In this document: piece by piece, positions 33,961 through 42,447 of the stretch
How positions within the stretch are numbered: the first letter of the stretch is position 1
Layout: every line of letters starts with the position of its first letter
Notes under the pieces: generated by a model
Told to the model about the DNA's origin: nothing
Seen by the model: the letters and a program-made list of their open reading frames with translations, nothing else
Database searches by the model: none
Translations under genes and position numbers: made by a program
From: Desulfacinum infernum DSM 9756
GTDB taxonomy: Bacteria > Desulfobacterota > Syntrophobacteria > Syntrophobacterales > DSM-9756
NCBI RefSeq assembly: GCF_900129305.1
Contig: NZ_FQVB01000007.1
Span: 1-64,000 of the forward strand
DNA: 64,000 bases
Direction of reading: 5' to 3'

Positions 33961-35250
33961 TCAGTGTTTGAAGGCCCGCTGGCCGGTGAAAACCATGGTG
34001 ACCCCGGCTTCGTTGCAGGCCTCGATCACTTCCCAGTCGCGCAGGGACCCTCCGGGCTGGACCACCGCGGTGATTCCCTGCCGGATGCCCACGTCCACGC
34101 CGTCCCGGAAGGGGAAGAAAGCGTCGGAGACCATGGTGGATCCCTTGAGACCTGCTTTGGCCTCACGGGTGGCGGCGTCGATGGCCTCCCGGTCTTCCCG
34201 CGGCCGCTCGCCCCGCTCCACGGCCAGCTCCAGATCCTTGTAGGAGATGCCGTACCTGTCGAAGCACAGGGCGTCTCCGTAGTTGCGGTAGGCCTTGTAG
34301 ACGGCCAGTTCGGCCACGCCCACGCGATCCTGTTCGCCCGTGCCAATGGCCACCGTGCACTGGTCCTTGACGTACAGGACGGAGTTGGATGTCACTCCCT
34401 GTTCCACGTACCAGCCGAAGAGAAGATCTTCCATCTCCTTTTCCGTGGGCTCTCTTTGAATCCGGTAGGTCTTGCCGTCGTGGACGGCTTCCGCCAGCTT
34501 GAGGTCCTCCGGGCCTTTGACCCTGCACACGGCGGACTGCTGCACGATGAGGCCCCCGTCCATGAGCGACTTGAAATCCACGAACCTGAGATCCCGATAC
34601 TCTTCCAGGCGGTCGATGCGGCGGATCTGGATGATGCGGAGGTTGGACCGCTTTTTCAGGATTTCCAGAGCCCCCTCTTCGAAGTCGGGCGCGGCCACCA
34701 CTTCCAGGTAGTTTCGTGCCACCAGTTCCGCCGTCTCCTTGTCCATGGGGCGGTTCACCACCAGGCACCCACCGAAGGCGGCGATTCGATCGGCCCGGTT
34801 GGCCCGGTCATAGGCCCGGGCGAGGGATTCCCCGTGGGCCGCCCCGCAGGGGTTGTTGTGCTTGAGGATGACTGCGGCGGGCTTTTTCATGAGGTACTTG
34901 ATGATGTTGAGGCCGTTGTCCAGGTCCGTCAGGTTGGTCTTGCCGGGGTGTTTTCCGGCCTGGAGCATGTCCTCTTCCGTGACGGCGCTCACCAGGCCGT
35001 TTCCGGGGTCGATGAACCGGCAGTCGCCCAGTTGCAGGTGTCCCCCCACCAGCTCGTAAAGGGCCGCTTCCTGCCCCGGATTTTCCCCATAGCGAAGTCC
35101 CTTCTCGATGACTTCCCCGGTCTTGTCGTCGGGGATCTTCCACGTCCGTTTCCTGTACACCAATTCCTGGTCGCCGAAACGGATCGAGAGGTTTTCCGGG
35201 AAGTGGTCGTCCATAACGGTGCGGTACATCTTTTTCAAGTCATCGGCCAT
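33961..35250 (-). CDS. purH: AICAR transformylase without the IMP cyclohydrolase domain
   Basis: It transfers formyl from 10-formyl-THF to AICAR in purine synthesis. The 429 residues hold only the transformylase part of bifunctional PurH: RYGENPGQEAALY, the catalytic ILKHNNPCGAAHG (Lys-His), SDAFFPFRDGVDVG and VVQPGGSLRD. The N-terminal MGS-like cyclohydrolase domain (about 190 residues) is absent, so IMP closure must be done elsewhere, for example by a PurO-type enzyme. RYGENPHQ of most homologues reads RYGENPGQ here. ATG 35250 has GAGGAGG upstream. Confidence 0.88.
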   Translation of the reverse strand: MADDLKKMYRTVMDDHFPENLSIRFGDQELVYRKRTWKIPDDKTGEVIEKGLRYGENPGQEAALYELVGGHLQLGDCRFIDPGNGLVSAVTEEDMLQAGKHPGKTNLTDLDNGLNIIKYLMKKPAAVILKHNNPCGAAHGESLARAYDRANRADRIAAFGGCLVVNRPMDKETAELVARNYLEVVAAPDFEEGALEILKKRSNLRIIQIRRIDRLEEYRDLRFVDFKSLMDGGLIVQQSAVCRVKGPEDLKLAEAVHDGKTYRIQREPTEKEMEDLLFGWYVEQGVTSNSVLYVKDQCTVAIGTGEQDRVGVAELAVYKAYRNYGDALCFDRYGISYKDLELAVERGERPREDREAIDAATREAKAGLKGSTMVSDAFFPFRDGVDVGIRQGITAVVQPGGSLRDWEVIEACNEAGVTMVFTGQRAFKH

Positions 35251-35472
35251 GATGTTCCTCCTCGTCGCAGGGGCGAAATGAGGTCGCTTTCCGGGAAAAG
35301 GGCGCCGCACGTTCCATCGTCGCCGCATGTGGGCGCCCGCAACCTCCGGGCTTCTCCGGTTTGACAGGTCCTTTTGGGGTCCTTAGGTTATTTGAAAATA
35401 ACCGAGCCTACAAGAGAGCACCTTTGCAGGCGATTGCCACGAACTTTCGCCCCCAGGAAAGAGAGAGACATC

Positions 35473-35868
35473 ATGAAATTCAGGCTGTTTGGAATCATTG
35501 GGCTGTTGGCGGTACTGCTCGTTCCCATGATCGGTTCCGCCGCGACCGTCGAAGGCACCATACAGGGTTTTCAGTGCGTGACCCAAGGCAAGACCTGCCC
35601 GGTGGGCAAGGAGGATCCCGTAATCGCCGTGGAGCGGGTCTTCGTGGTCCTAGCGGACGGAGGATCGTATTTCTTTGTGTCGAATCTGGACCGAGCCGTT
35701 CTTTCCAGGTACGTGAATGAGATGGTCCGTGTGGAAGGGAATCTGCATGAAAAATACAATTCCATTACGGCGGAGAAACTGCATGTGCTGAGGGACGGCA
35801 AGTGGGAAACCCGATGGACAAGAGAGGCCCAGGAAGCGGCCTGGAAAGAGCTGCAGATGGGCATGTGA
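35473..35868 (+). CDS. Hypothetical exported protein
   Basis: ATG 35473 follows AGGAAAGAGAGAG and gives 131 residues with a signal peptide (FGIIGLLAVLLVPMIGSAA). The mature part starts TVEGTIQGFQCVTQGKTCPV with two cysteines about seven residues apart. It resembles a small beta-rich (OB-like) domain in its strand pattern (VFVVLADGGSYFFV, MVRVEGNL). No family was recognised. The sequence upstream of 35473 in the same frame lacks a start site. Confidence 0.72.
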   Translation: MKFRLFGIIGLLAVLLVPMIGSAATVEGTIQGFQCVTQGKTCPVGKEDPVIAVERVFVVLADGGSYFFVSNLDRAVLSRYVNEMVRVEGNLHEKYNSITAEKLHVLRDGKWETRWTREAQEAAWKELQMGM

Positions 35869-35981
35869 ACCCGGTGCGGCGCCGGCAAAAGCCGGTCGCA
35901 GGTTCTGGGCAAAATCATTGATGTGCATCTGAGGCGCGGGGTTTCGGCTCTGCGCCTCGGTCATTTTCTTGGGCGGCAGGT

Positions 35982-37025
35982 TCAATCCCCCGCCATCGGC
36001 GGCGGCATGGGAGGAGGTTCCTGCTCGAACTGCCGGGTGTCCAGAAGGACCCGAGCTTCGCTGTCGCGCTCCAACCTCAGGGTCCGGCCCACAATGCGCA
36101 GGACCTCCAGGTCCTGGGGAGAGACCTGATCCAAGGCGGCGAACACATCGCTTATCTTGAAGAAGACCACCAGGTCGTTGGGATAGAGCAGGTTGATGTC
36201 CTCGACCAGGGTGTTGTGCCGAACGTCGTAAACGTAGACGATATGCTCTAGAAATTTCAGGATCTTGCCGATACCTGTGCTGCGGCCGTCGGCGGCGGGT
36301 TCATCGGCCCACGGCGAAAGGTGGACGCCTCGTCTCGCGAAATATTCCCGCAGGATCTGATAATGGATGTTCCAAAGATTCTCCCCGGGGCGTACCAGCC
36401 GAACGCCGTAATAGCTGGGAGCGGCCTCGGACCCGGGGGGAAGCGAGGTTCCGATGGATCGCTTGACGAAACGACCGACGGGACGCTCCTGCACGGAGTG
36501 GAGAATGGGTTCCGATTCCCCGTGACGGATCTCTTCAGGGGCACTGGGGCCGAGACGTTGTCGTATCTTGTCGATAGTCCATTGTTCGCCTTGGACCTGG
36601 AAGGGTTCCCGGGCCTGCACCACGTGGTCCACACTCTCATGAAGTCCGAAAGCCTCCTTGCGCTCTTCTTGCCCCAGGCCGGCGGAAACATGGGGGTAGG
36701 AACCGGCGGGGGGAGTCGAGGGAGTGGAGGATCGGGAGGAGTCGGCAACGGCTGACGCCTGTTCTTGTCCGGCGGAGATGGCGGCGGAAGGGGGCGACCC
36801 CGACGGTTCCGATGCTGCCCTTTCGGCTTGTCCTTCTTCCGGGACCGCGGCGCTTTGGGAGGGAGCCTCCTTGGGCGTGGAGATGGTGATTCCGGAAGAG
36901 CCGGGGCGGATCCAATACCAGTAGTAGCCGAGGCCGGCGATCAGAAGGAGGAGCAACAGGGCGATCCACAGGAGTTTCCGCCTGTTGTGAACGTGGTCTG
37001 GACGATTCTCCGGTCCTTGTCGCAT
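35982..37025 (-). CDS. Membrane-anchored protein with LysM-like C-terminal region
   Basis: ATG 37025 (site GGGAGG) gives 347 residues: a basic N-terminus, one membrane helix (LLWIALLLLLLIAGLGYYWY, about residues 17-36), a Pro/Ser/Ala-rich linker, then a folded C-terminal half. VRPGENLWNIHYQILREYF resembles a LysM start, and HNTLVEDINLLYPNDLVVF resembles the LysM end, but with a long interruption. The protein ends with a Pro/Met-rich tail. A peptidoglycan-associated role is a guess. It is convergent with the exported protein at 35473. Confidence 0.72.
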   Translation of the reverse strand: MRQGPENRPDHVHNRRKLLWIALLLLLLIAGLGYYWYWIRPGSSGITISTPKEAPSQSAAVPEEGQAERAASEPSGSPPSAAISAGQEQASAVADSSRSSTPSTPPAGSYPHVSAGLGQEERKEAFGLHESVDHVVQAREPFQVQGEQWTIDKIRQRLGPSAPEEIRHGESEPILHSVQERPVGRFVKRSIGTSLPPGSEAAPSYYGVRLVRPGENLWNIHYQILREYFARRGVHLSPWADEPAADGRSTGIGKILKFLEHIVYVYDVRHNTLVEDINLLYPNDLVVFFKISDVFAALDQVSPQDLEVLRIVGRTLRLERDSEARVLLDTRQFEQEPPPMPPPMAGD

Positions 37026-37382
37026 GGAAGTCCTCCCAAGTCCTGTCTCACTTAGGATCTTCTTCGGGGGGTGCTTCGCGATGAATTTTCTGTCGGGCAC
37101 CATCCCCGCGCGAAGGGGCGGCGGCTTTGTCGGACAACGGGTTCATGTCCCTTGCCTTGAGAGACCGACAAGCGTGTCGGATCTGCACCTTCTTAGGCTT
37201 GCGATCCGCCGCGAGTTCGAGAAAAGCCGCTGGAGACGAAAAGGCGTCCGCTCTCGTTTGACGGCGCAGCGCCCCGTGTGATACTCAGATCCAACCCTCC
37301 GGCGAGGGACGATTTTCACCTTTTCGATTCTCGTAGAAATATACAGTAGATAAAACAATATCCTTTTGGGAGCATGTTTGCA
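37026..37382. other. Divergent intergenic region
   Basis: The region lies between divergent genes. A short stem CCGACA-AGCG-TGTCGG (about 37165-37180) is the only structure seen. Bases 37320-37370 are A/T-rich and likely hold the promoter of the MetE-like gene, but no clear -35/-10 pair was found. Confidence 0.4.
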
Positions 37383-38462
37383 ATGAAAGTTTGGAATCCT
37401 CAAGGGCGGGCCACTCTCGTGGGCAGTATGCCTCATAAGGACAGGCGGAAAGCCATTGATGTGATCCTGGAGCAGGTCCCGGAGATCCCCGTATGGCCCC
37501 AGCTGTCAGCCTATCCGGCCGAACAGATGATGGTGCAGTACCTGGAGGGCCTGCCGGGATTGCGATGGCACGAGGGGCGGGTCTGGCTTCAGACCGACGA
37601 CGCCGACCTGGATTCGGAGGTTCTGGGTTTTTACGAAGAATATTTGGCCGTGGAGGCTGAGCCGTCCCTTCTTGGCGAGTCCCGTTTCGCCATGGGGGAG
37701 GAAACCGGGAGGACCTTCCGGGCCTTTCTGGAACGGGTCGCTCTCCGGACGGAGGACTGTGTCGCCGTCAAAGGACAGATCGTCGGACCTTTCACCCTCC
37801 TGACGGGCCTGACGGATCAGGACCGCAAGGCGCTCCTTTACGACGAGCGCATGAAGGACGTGGTGTTGAAGCATCTGGCCATGAAGGCCCGCTGGCAACT
37901 GACCCACCTTCAGACGCTGGGCAAGCCGGTGGTCCTTTTCCTCGATGAACCGGCCTTGGCGGGCTTTGGGACGTCCGCGTTCATCACGGTTTCAGCCGAA
38001 GATGTGGAAGAGATCTTGCGCCAGGTGGTGGAGCCCGTCCGGGCTGCGGGAGCCCTGGTGGGCATCCACGTGTGCGCCAACACCGACTGGGGCCTGGTGT
38101 ATCGGGCCGGGGTGGACATCATCAACTTCGATGCCTACCAATATTTCGATCGTTTCGCCCTTTATCGCCGCGAGTTCAAGGAGTTTCTCCAGCGGGGAGG
38201 CATCGTGGCCTGGGGCATGGTTCCCACTCTGGATCCTTCCGCCATCGAGAAGGAGACCGCCGAGAGTCTGGCCGCGTGGTGGGCGGAGCAGGTACAGAGC
38301 CTATGCGATGAAGATCTGGACAGGGCGGCGATCCTTGCCCGGAGTCTCATTACCCCGAGCTGCGGGTGCGGAACCTTGAGCGAGCCTCAGGCGGAACGGG
38401 TGGCGTTCCTGACCCGGGCCCTGGCCGACCGGCTGAGGAAGAGCGTGTTCGAAAATTCGTAG
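37383..38462 (+). CDS. Core MetE-like / UROD-superfamily methyltransferase
   Basis: The product is 359 residues of one TIM-barrel domain resembling the C-terminal catalytic half of cobalamin-independent methionine synthase. Zinc ligands expected in the family are visible: His and Cys in GIHVCANTDW and Cys in TPSCGCGTLSEPQA. Substrate-loop residues include FLDEPALAGFG. The N-terminal half of full MetE is absent. Core MetE proteins of anaerobes take methyl groups from corrinoid proteins rather than methyl-folate, so methionine synthesis from a corrinoid donor is a plausible role. ATG 37383 is used. ATG 37374 lies one base from GGGAG and is too close. Confidence 0.8.
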   Translation: MKVWNPQGRATLVGSMPHKDRRKAIDVILEQVPEIPVWPQLSAYPAEQMMVQYLEGLPGLRWHEGRVWLQTDDADLDSEVLGFYEEYLAVEAEPSLLGESRFAMGEETGRTFRAFLERVALRTEDCVAVKGQIVGPFTLLTGLTDQDRKALLYDERMKDVVLKHLAMKARWQLTHLQTLGKPVVLFLDEPALAGFGTSAFITVSAEDVEEILRQVVEPVRAAGALVGIHVCANTDWGLVYRAGVDIINFDAYQYFDRFALYRREFKEFLQRGGIVAWGMVPTLDPSAIEKETAESLAAWWAEQVQSLCDEDLDRAAILARSLITPSCGCGTLSEPQAERVAFLTRALADRLRKSVFENS

Positions 38463-38861
38463 CCTACATGGTGCGGTTTCTCATCGGCTTTTTCGATCGA
38501 CGCGCGATCAGCGGGCGGGGATAAGCCCCGCCGCTTCCAAGAGATCAATGGGATTTTGTAGGGGCTGGCTTTATGCCCGCCCGTCAGACCTTGCCGGGAG
38601 TATGAAATCCCATCTGCCACGGAATGCCGGATTCCCGTTGCATACGGGACATCCGCCAACGTCCGACCGGCTCTTACCTCGCGCCCACCGCCATCCCGAT
38701 GGCCCGCCACGTCGAGGAAAACGTTAGGGACGAATGATGTTGACCTGCCCCCGATATACCTGTACGCCTCAACGTCATGTGCTCGGAATCCCAGCGATTC
38801 CGTGCTCAGTCGGCATCTGGCGGGGGGCTTTAAGGCCCGTGGAAGCGGGCCGGTAAAGTGC
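38463..38861. repeat. Repeat-bearing intergenic region
   Basis: Bases 38505-38590 match 8165-8252: GCGGGCGGGGATAAGCCCCG, then TTGTAGGGGCTGGCTTTATG and GCCCGCC. These are a diverged copy of the GGGGCGGG palindrome pair. The rest (38590-38861) shows several short dyads but no open frame with coding character. Confidence 0.6.
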
Positions 38862-38891
38862 TTGACAGAACCGGGACGGGTTCCCTATAAG
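38862..38891 (+). promoter_or_regulatory. Sigma-70-type promoter of an orphan small transcription unit
   Basis: TTGACA (38862-38867) and TATAAG (38886-38891) are separated by 18 bases, a strong match far from any coding start (the next gene begins at 39322). Confidence 0.75.
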
Positions 38892-38897
38892 GGCCCG

Positions 38898-38997
38898 CCG
38901 GGTTTCTCAACCCCGAGTGTGCCTCCAGGCGAAACGAGCGGGTAGGGATGGGCCCCGAGGCTCCCAATGGAGGGGTTGGGTCGAGTTGGCCTTTTTT
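38898..38997 (+). ncRNA. Candidate structured small RNA, about 100 nt
   Basis: It begins just after a strong promoter and ends in a TTTTTT run (38992-38997). Possible pairings are GGGTT-TCTC-AACCC, GCC-TCCA-GGC, CCCGC with GCGGG closing them, and CCCAA with TTGGG near the 3' end; CAACCCC can also pair with GGGGTTG over distance. No open frame is present. The family was not recognised: it lacks the 4.5S RNA motif and the hammerhead core. The call rests on promoter, structure and T-run only. Confidence 0.5.
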
Positions 38998-39321
38998 ACA
39001 AAAGAGGCTGTTGATCGGACGACGGGGTTTTGTTAATTTAACGGTGTCCTAGTTGCAAGCACATCGCTTTCGGGTGTATCCCAATATCCCAATAGTTGCA
39101 ATCCATAGCCTCTTCAGCCCAAGGGTAGCGAGGTCTCAAAAGGCCGGCGCGTCCACGAGACGCACCCCCCTTTCGACCCCGGTGAGAGAAAGACGGGCCG
39201 AATCGTGTGTTGAACCAGCAAGAGGCTGTGATCTTTCCCGGAAGAGCATACGCCGTGGTGGCGCAGGATGTGGTGCGGGGTAGGTGGCCGGAAGGCTTTT
39301 GTGTGAGGAAAGGAAAGGGAG
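38998..39321. other. Intergenic region before the AbrB-like gene
   Basis: The first part is A/T-rich (GGGGTTTTGTTAATTTAACG). GTTGCAA occurs twice as a direct repeat (about 39052 and 39097), and GCGTC-CAC-GAGACGC forms a small stem near 39150. No gene or clear promoter is supported. Confidence 0.4.
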
Positions 39322-39840
39322 ATGGATGTGGAATACAAGAATATAGACCCCAAGTTGATCGTGAACGAGATTCGTAACGGTCGTTCACTGGAGGCGGTCC
39401 AGAAGCTCTTCGGCCTCCGTTTCAAGAGCGAAGTTCAGGACTTGTACCTCAAGGGCCTGATGGAACTGGGAGAGATCCCCCAAGTGGGCTTCTCCGCCAA
39501 GCGGGAACCCGGTGTCGTCGAAAAGGAACCGGCTCCGACCCGCGTTCGACGCACTGTCACCCCCTCCCGGGCCCGGCAGGCTGAACCGGAGGTGGAATAC
39601 AAGCAGCCTGCGCGACCGAAGCCTGTCGTGCGCCGCAGAAACAAGGTCTCCGCGCCCTCTCAGGCTCCGACGATCCTCATCAAGACCCCCAATCATCGGA
39701 CCATCGGCCAGAGCGGGAGCATTACGCTGAACAAGGCTCTCCTGATCGATCAGCTGGGTTTTTCGGTGGGGGATTCCTTCGAAATCTACCGGGAAGACGA
39801 TCGCATCATCTTGAAGAAGTTGGATGAGCCAAGCCCTTAA
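39322..39840 (+). CDS. AbrB/MazE-like domain protein with N-terminal HTH-like region
   Basis: The product is 172 residues. The C-terminal 45 (ITLNKALLIDQLGFSVGDSF, then IYREDDRIILKKL) have the swapped-hairpin AbrB pattern used in DNA binding. The first 50 residues (IVNEIRNGRSLEAVQKLFGL) look like a helix-turn-helix. The middle is a basic Pro/Arg-rich linker. A DNA-binding regulator or nucleoid protein is the best guess. The site AGGAAAGGGAG precedes ATG 39322. It has no operon partner; the next gene is on the opposite strand. Confidence 0.75.
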   Translation: MDVEYKNIDPKLIVNEIRNGRSLEAVQKLFGLRFKSEVQDLYLKGLMELGEIPQVGFSAKREPGVVEKEPAPTRVRRTVTPSRARQAEPEVEYKQPARPKPVVRRRNKVSAPSQAPTILIKTPNHRTIGQSGSITLNKALLIDQLGFSVGDSFEIYREDDRIILKKLDEPSP

Positions 39841-39878
39841 GCCGGGAGAGGGTCGTAGAGGAACTTCGACCCCCCTTC

Positions 39879-40535
39879 TCACCCCTTGGTTCCTTCTTGT
39901 TTCAGGTTGTTGAGAACGTGCCAGAACCGCCACAAGGCGGTGAGGTTCGTTCCAACGGCCAGGACCACCAGAACCACCACGAGGACCGCGTCCTGAGTGG
40001 ATCGGCTGAAAGGCAGTTCCGTGAGCCGGTTGAAGAGGGGATTGGCCATGCCCCCGATGCCCAGCAGGATCACCCGTTCGCCGCGTTGCAGCAGCCCCAC
40101 GAGGCATTTTTGCCCCAGTCCTTCGGCCCGGGCCCGGGTGTAGCTGACCATGAGGGACCCGAACAGGATGAGCAGGAAGAGCAGGGTCAAGGCGGGCCCC
40201 AAGTTCCCCTGTCGATAGAAGTAGAAATAGATGCCCAGGTAGATGAGCAGTTCGGCATAGCGGTCCAGCACGGAATCCAGAAAGGCTCCGTACTTCCTCG
40301 CCTGGCCCGTGGAGCGGGCCAGGCTCCCGTCCAGGGTATCCACGAGGCCGGCCAGAAGCGTGAAAACGCCTCCCCAGAAGGGGCGGAAGACAAAAGAGAT
40401 TCCCGCCACGAGGCTGAGGAGCAGCCCCAGGAGCGACACGTGGTTGGGGCGGAGCCTCAGTTTCACCAGGACCGGGACCAGATATCTTTCCAGCAGGCGG
40501 TAATATTCCGTCTCGATGATCGTTCCTTTGAGCAT
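39879..40535 (-). CDS. CDP-alcohol phosphatidyltransferase family protein
   Basis: This 218-residue membrane enzyme transfers a phosphatidyl group from CDP-diacylglycerol to an alcohol. The signature DTLDGSLARSTGQARKYGAF followed by LDSVLDR (DGxxAR, 8 residues, GxxxDxxxD) is complete, and six hydrophobic segments fit the family. Which phospholipid is made (phosphatidylglycerophosphate, inositol or another) is not decided. ATG 40535 follows GGAGAGGGG. It lies 73 bases after moeA on the same strand. Confidence 0.9.
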   Translation of the reverse strand: MLKGTIIETEYYRLLERYLVPVLVKLRLRPNHVSLLGLLLSLVAGISFVFRPFWGGVFTLLAGLVDTLDGSLARSTGQARKYGAFLDSVLDRYAELLIYLGIYFYFYRQGNLGPALTLLFLLILFGSLMVSYTRARAEGLGQKCLVGLLQRGERVILLGIGGMANPLFNRLTELPFSRSTQDAVLVVVLVVLAVGTNLTALWRFWHVLNNLKQEGTKG

Positions 40536-40608
40536 CAGATTGTCCCCTCTCCTCGGATGTGAAGCGCCACTATACACCTTAGCGTTACCGTTGAACAACC
40601 TCTGAAGT

Positions 40609-41853
40609 TCACGGGGCCTTGTGCACAACGGGCCAGTGGCCCAGGAAGAAGCGGATGGGGACCTTCTGGCCCTCGCCCAGTGTTCCGCTTAGAGGGGGAA
40701 TCAGGGCATAGGCGTTCTTGAGTCTTCTTCGGGAGAAGTGGCGGGTGGGTCGGTCCTTGCCGAAGGGCTGAAACCACAGAACGGTCTCTCGAAACGATGC
40801 GGTTCCGGTCACGGCCCTCAAGGCGGGCCCATCGTTCCGGACGGGGGCGAACAGCGTCGCGGTAACCCGTTCCGGGTGGCCTTCCGAGGACCGATGCCAC
40901 GTCTGGAGGGCGGGAAGCACCAGCTCATGGAACATGATTTCCGCCGCCAGGGGGCCCCCGGGAAGGGCGAAATAGAGCGTAGAGGACGTGGCGGCACAGG
41001 CCGTACCATGACCCGGGCGGATACCGATTTCCGAAAAAAGGGGGCGCAGCCCCAGCCGGGCCCACGCCTGCAGCAGGAAGTCCCTGTCTCCTCGGCCGGC
41101 CCCGCCCGTGGTGATCACCAGATCGGCCTCGGCTCCTTTCAGGGCCGCTGCAATGCAGGCCGCATCGTCCGGCGCGGACCCGAGATGGATCGGTTCCGCG
41201 CCGGCCTGCCGGACCAAAGCGGCGATCAGGTGGCGGCTGTCACCGTAGCGGGATGCGGGCTCCAGGGGCGAGCCCGGCTCGCGGAGCTCATCGCCGGTTC
41301 CCAGAACGGCTACACGGCATTTGCGCACCACCGGGAGGGTGAAAAAGCCCGCCGCCAGGGCCAGTGAAAGTCGGGAGGGCGTGAGTCGGTCGCCGGCGTG
41401 CAGGATCACCTCGCCCGCCGTTATCTCTTCTCCGGGGACGGTGATCCACTGTCCTTGCCGGGCGGGGCCGTCCAGGAGAATCCGGTCCCCTTGGAGGCGC
41501 ACGTCTTCCTGCGGAACGACGGCATCGGCCCCTTCGGGAAGAGGGGCTCCCGTGAGGATCCGCCGGCATGTTCCGGGAGTCAGGCGGTCTCCTGCCGGAT
41601 GTCCGGCTGCCGAAGGGCGGCCCCTCACCGGCAGGGAAACGGGCCGCCCGGGCGACGCGCCGGCCGTCTCCCGGCTGAAAACGGCGTAGCCATCCATGAG
41701 GGATTGGGCGCATCGGGGGATGGAGAAGGGGGCCGTCACGCTCCGGGCCAAGATGCGGCCCAGGCAGGTTTCGGTGGGAACCCACTCCAGGGGCCCCCGG
41801 GGCATGAGGTCGCACACTCTTTGAGCGGCTTCGTGCAAGGAAACGTCCGCCAT
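40609..41853 (-). CDS. moeA: Molybdopterin molybdenumtransferase
   Basis: MoeA inserts molybdate into adenylylated molybdopterin. At 414 residues it has domain order typical of MoeA: N-terminal SLMDGYAVFSRETAG, RILTGAPLPEGADAVVPQED, VLGTGDEL, then the MoaB-like core with TTGGAGRGDRDFL and ALPGGPLAAEIMF, and a C-terminal beta domain. The usual GGVSVG is GGAGRG. Next come mobA (4 bases away) and mobB, forming a cofactor operon likely to serve formate dehydrogenases or other Mo/W enzymes. Confidence 0.94.
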   Translation of the reverse strand: MADVSLHEAAQRVCDLMPRGPLEWVPTETCLGRILARSVTAPFSIPRCAQSLMDGYAVFSRETAGASPGRPVSLPVRGRPSAAGHPAGDRLTPGTCRRILTGAPLPEGADAVVPQEDVRLQGDRILLDGPARQGQWITVPGEEITAGEVILHAGDRLTPSRLSLALAAGFFTLPVVRKCRVAVLGTGDELREPGSPLEPASRYGDSRHLIAALVRQAGAEPIHLGSAPDDAACIAAALKGAEADLVITTGGAGRGDRDFLLQAWARLGLRPLFSEIGIRPGHGTACAATSSTLYFALPGGPLAAEIMFHELVLPALQTWHRSSEGHPERVTATLFAPVRNDGPALRAVTGTASFRETVLWFQPFGKDRPTRHFSRRRLKNAYALIPPLSGTLGEGQKVPIRFFLGHWPVVHKAP

Positions 41854-41856
41854 GGT

Positions 41857-42447
41857 TCAGGTTTCCTCTTCCAGGAGGATGCGCTGAAGGTCTTCCGGTG
41901 TGTTCACGTTCCAGAAACTTCTTCCTCGAGGGTCCAAGGGGCGCCATTGAGTTTCTTCGAGCGTTCGAACGCGCACCTTGCCGTAGAAGCTGATGATTTG
42001 GCGTTTGTCGTCTCGAATGCACCGGGCCACATGGGGCAGGCACCGCACGTGGTAAGCGGCGAGAAGGGGTTCATAATAGGGGCCCGTACGGGGAACGACC
42101 ACATCCGCCTTGTCCTGGAGGGCCTCCCGGGCCAGCCTTTCAGCCAAGGCCGGTTCCAGGTAGGGCATGTCCGTTGCCTTGACCAGAACCCACGGATGGG
42201 GAGAGAAGAAAAGCGCAGTGTAGATACCTCCCAGCGGACCGCGCCGGGGGATGATATCGCGGACCAGGGCGGCGTCCACATCCAGCAGGCGGCTCAGGTC
42301 GTTGGCCACCACCAGGACCGGGTCGCAAAGAGCGCGTAGGCCCTGAACGCAGCGATCCACCATCCGGGTGCCGTGGAAAACCTCCAGCGCCTTGTCCCGG
42401 CCGAAGCGGCTGCTTTCGCCGCCGGCCAGAACCGCTCCCGTGATCAC
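41857..42447 (-). CDS. mobA: Molybdenum cofactor guanylyltransferase
   Basis: MobA adds GMP to Mo-molybdopterin. The nucleotidyl-transferase signature VLAGGESSRFGRDKAL is at the N-terminus, GPLGGIYTAL and LVKATDMPYLEP follow, and WNVNTPEDL is near the end. The 196 residues are normal length. It overlaps mobB by 4 bases, so the two are translated together. Confidence 0.94.
   Translation of the reverse strand: MITGAVLAGGESSRFGRDKALEVFHGTRMVDRCVQGLRALCDPVLVVANDLSRLLDVDAALVRDIIPRRGPLGGIYTALFFSPHPWVLVKATDMPYLEPALAERLAREALQDKADVVVPRTGPYYEPLLAAYHVRCLPHVARCIRDDKRQIISFYGKVRVRTLEETQWRPLDPRGRSFWNVNTPEDLQRILLEEET

Noticed and set aside
38898-38997. 4.5S (SRP) RNA or hammerhead ribozyme
   Set aside because: The SRP tip motif (GGTCAGGTCCGGAAGGAAGC-like) and the hammerhead CTGANGA core are both missing. 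Kept only as unidentified RNA.
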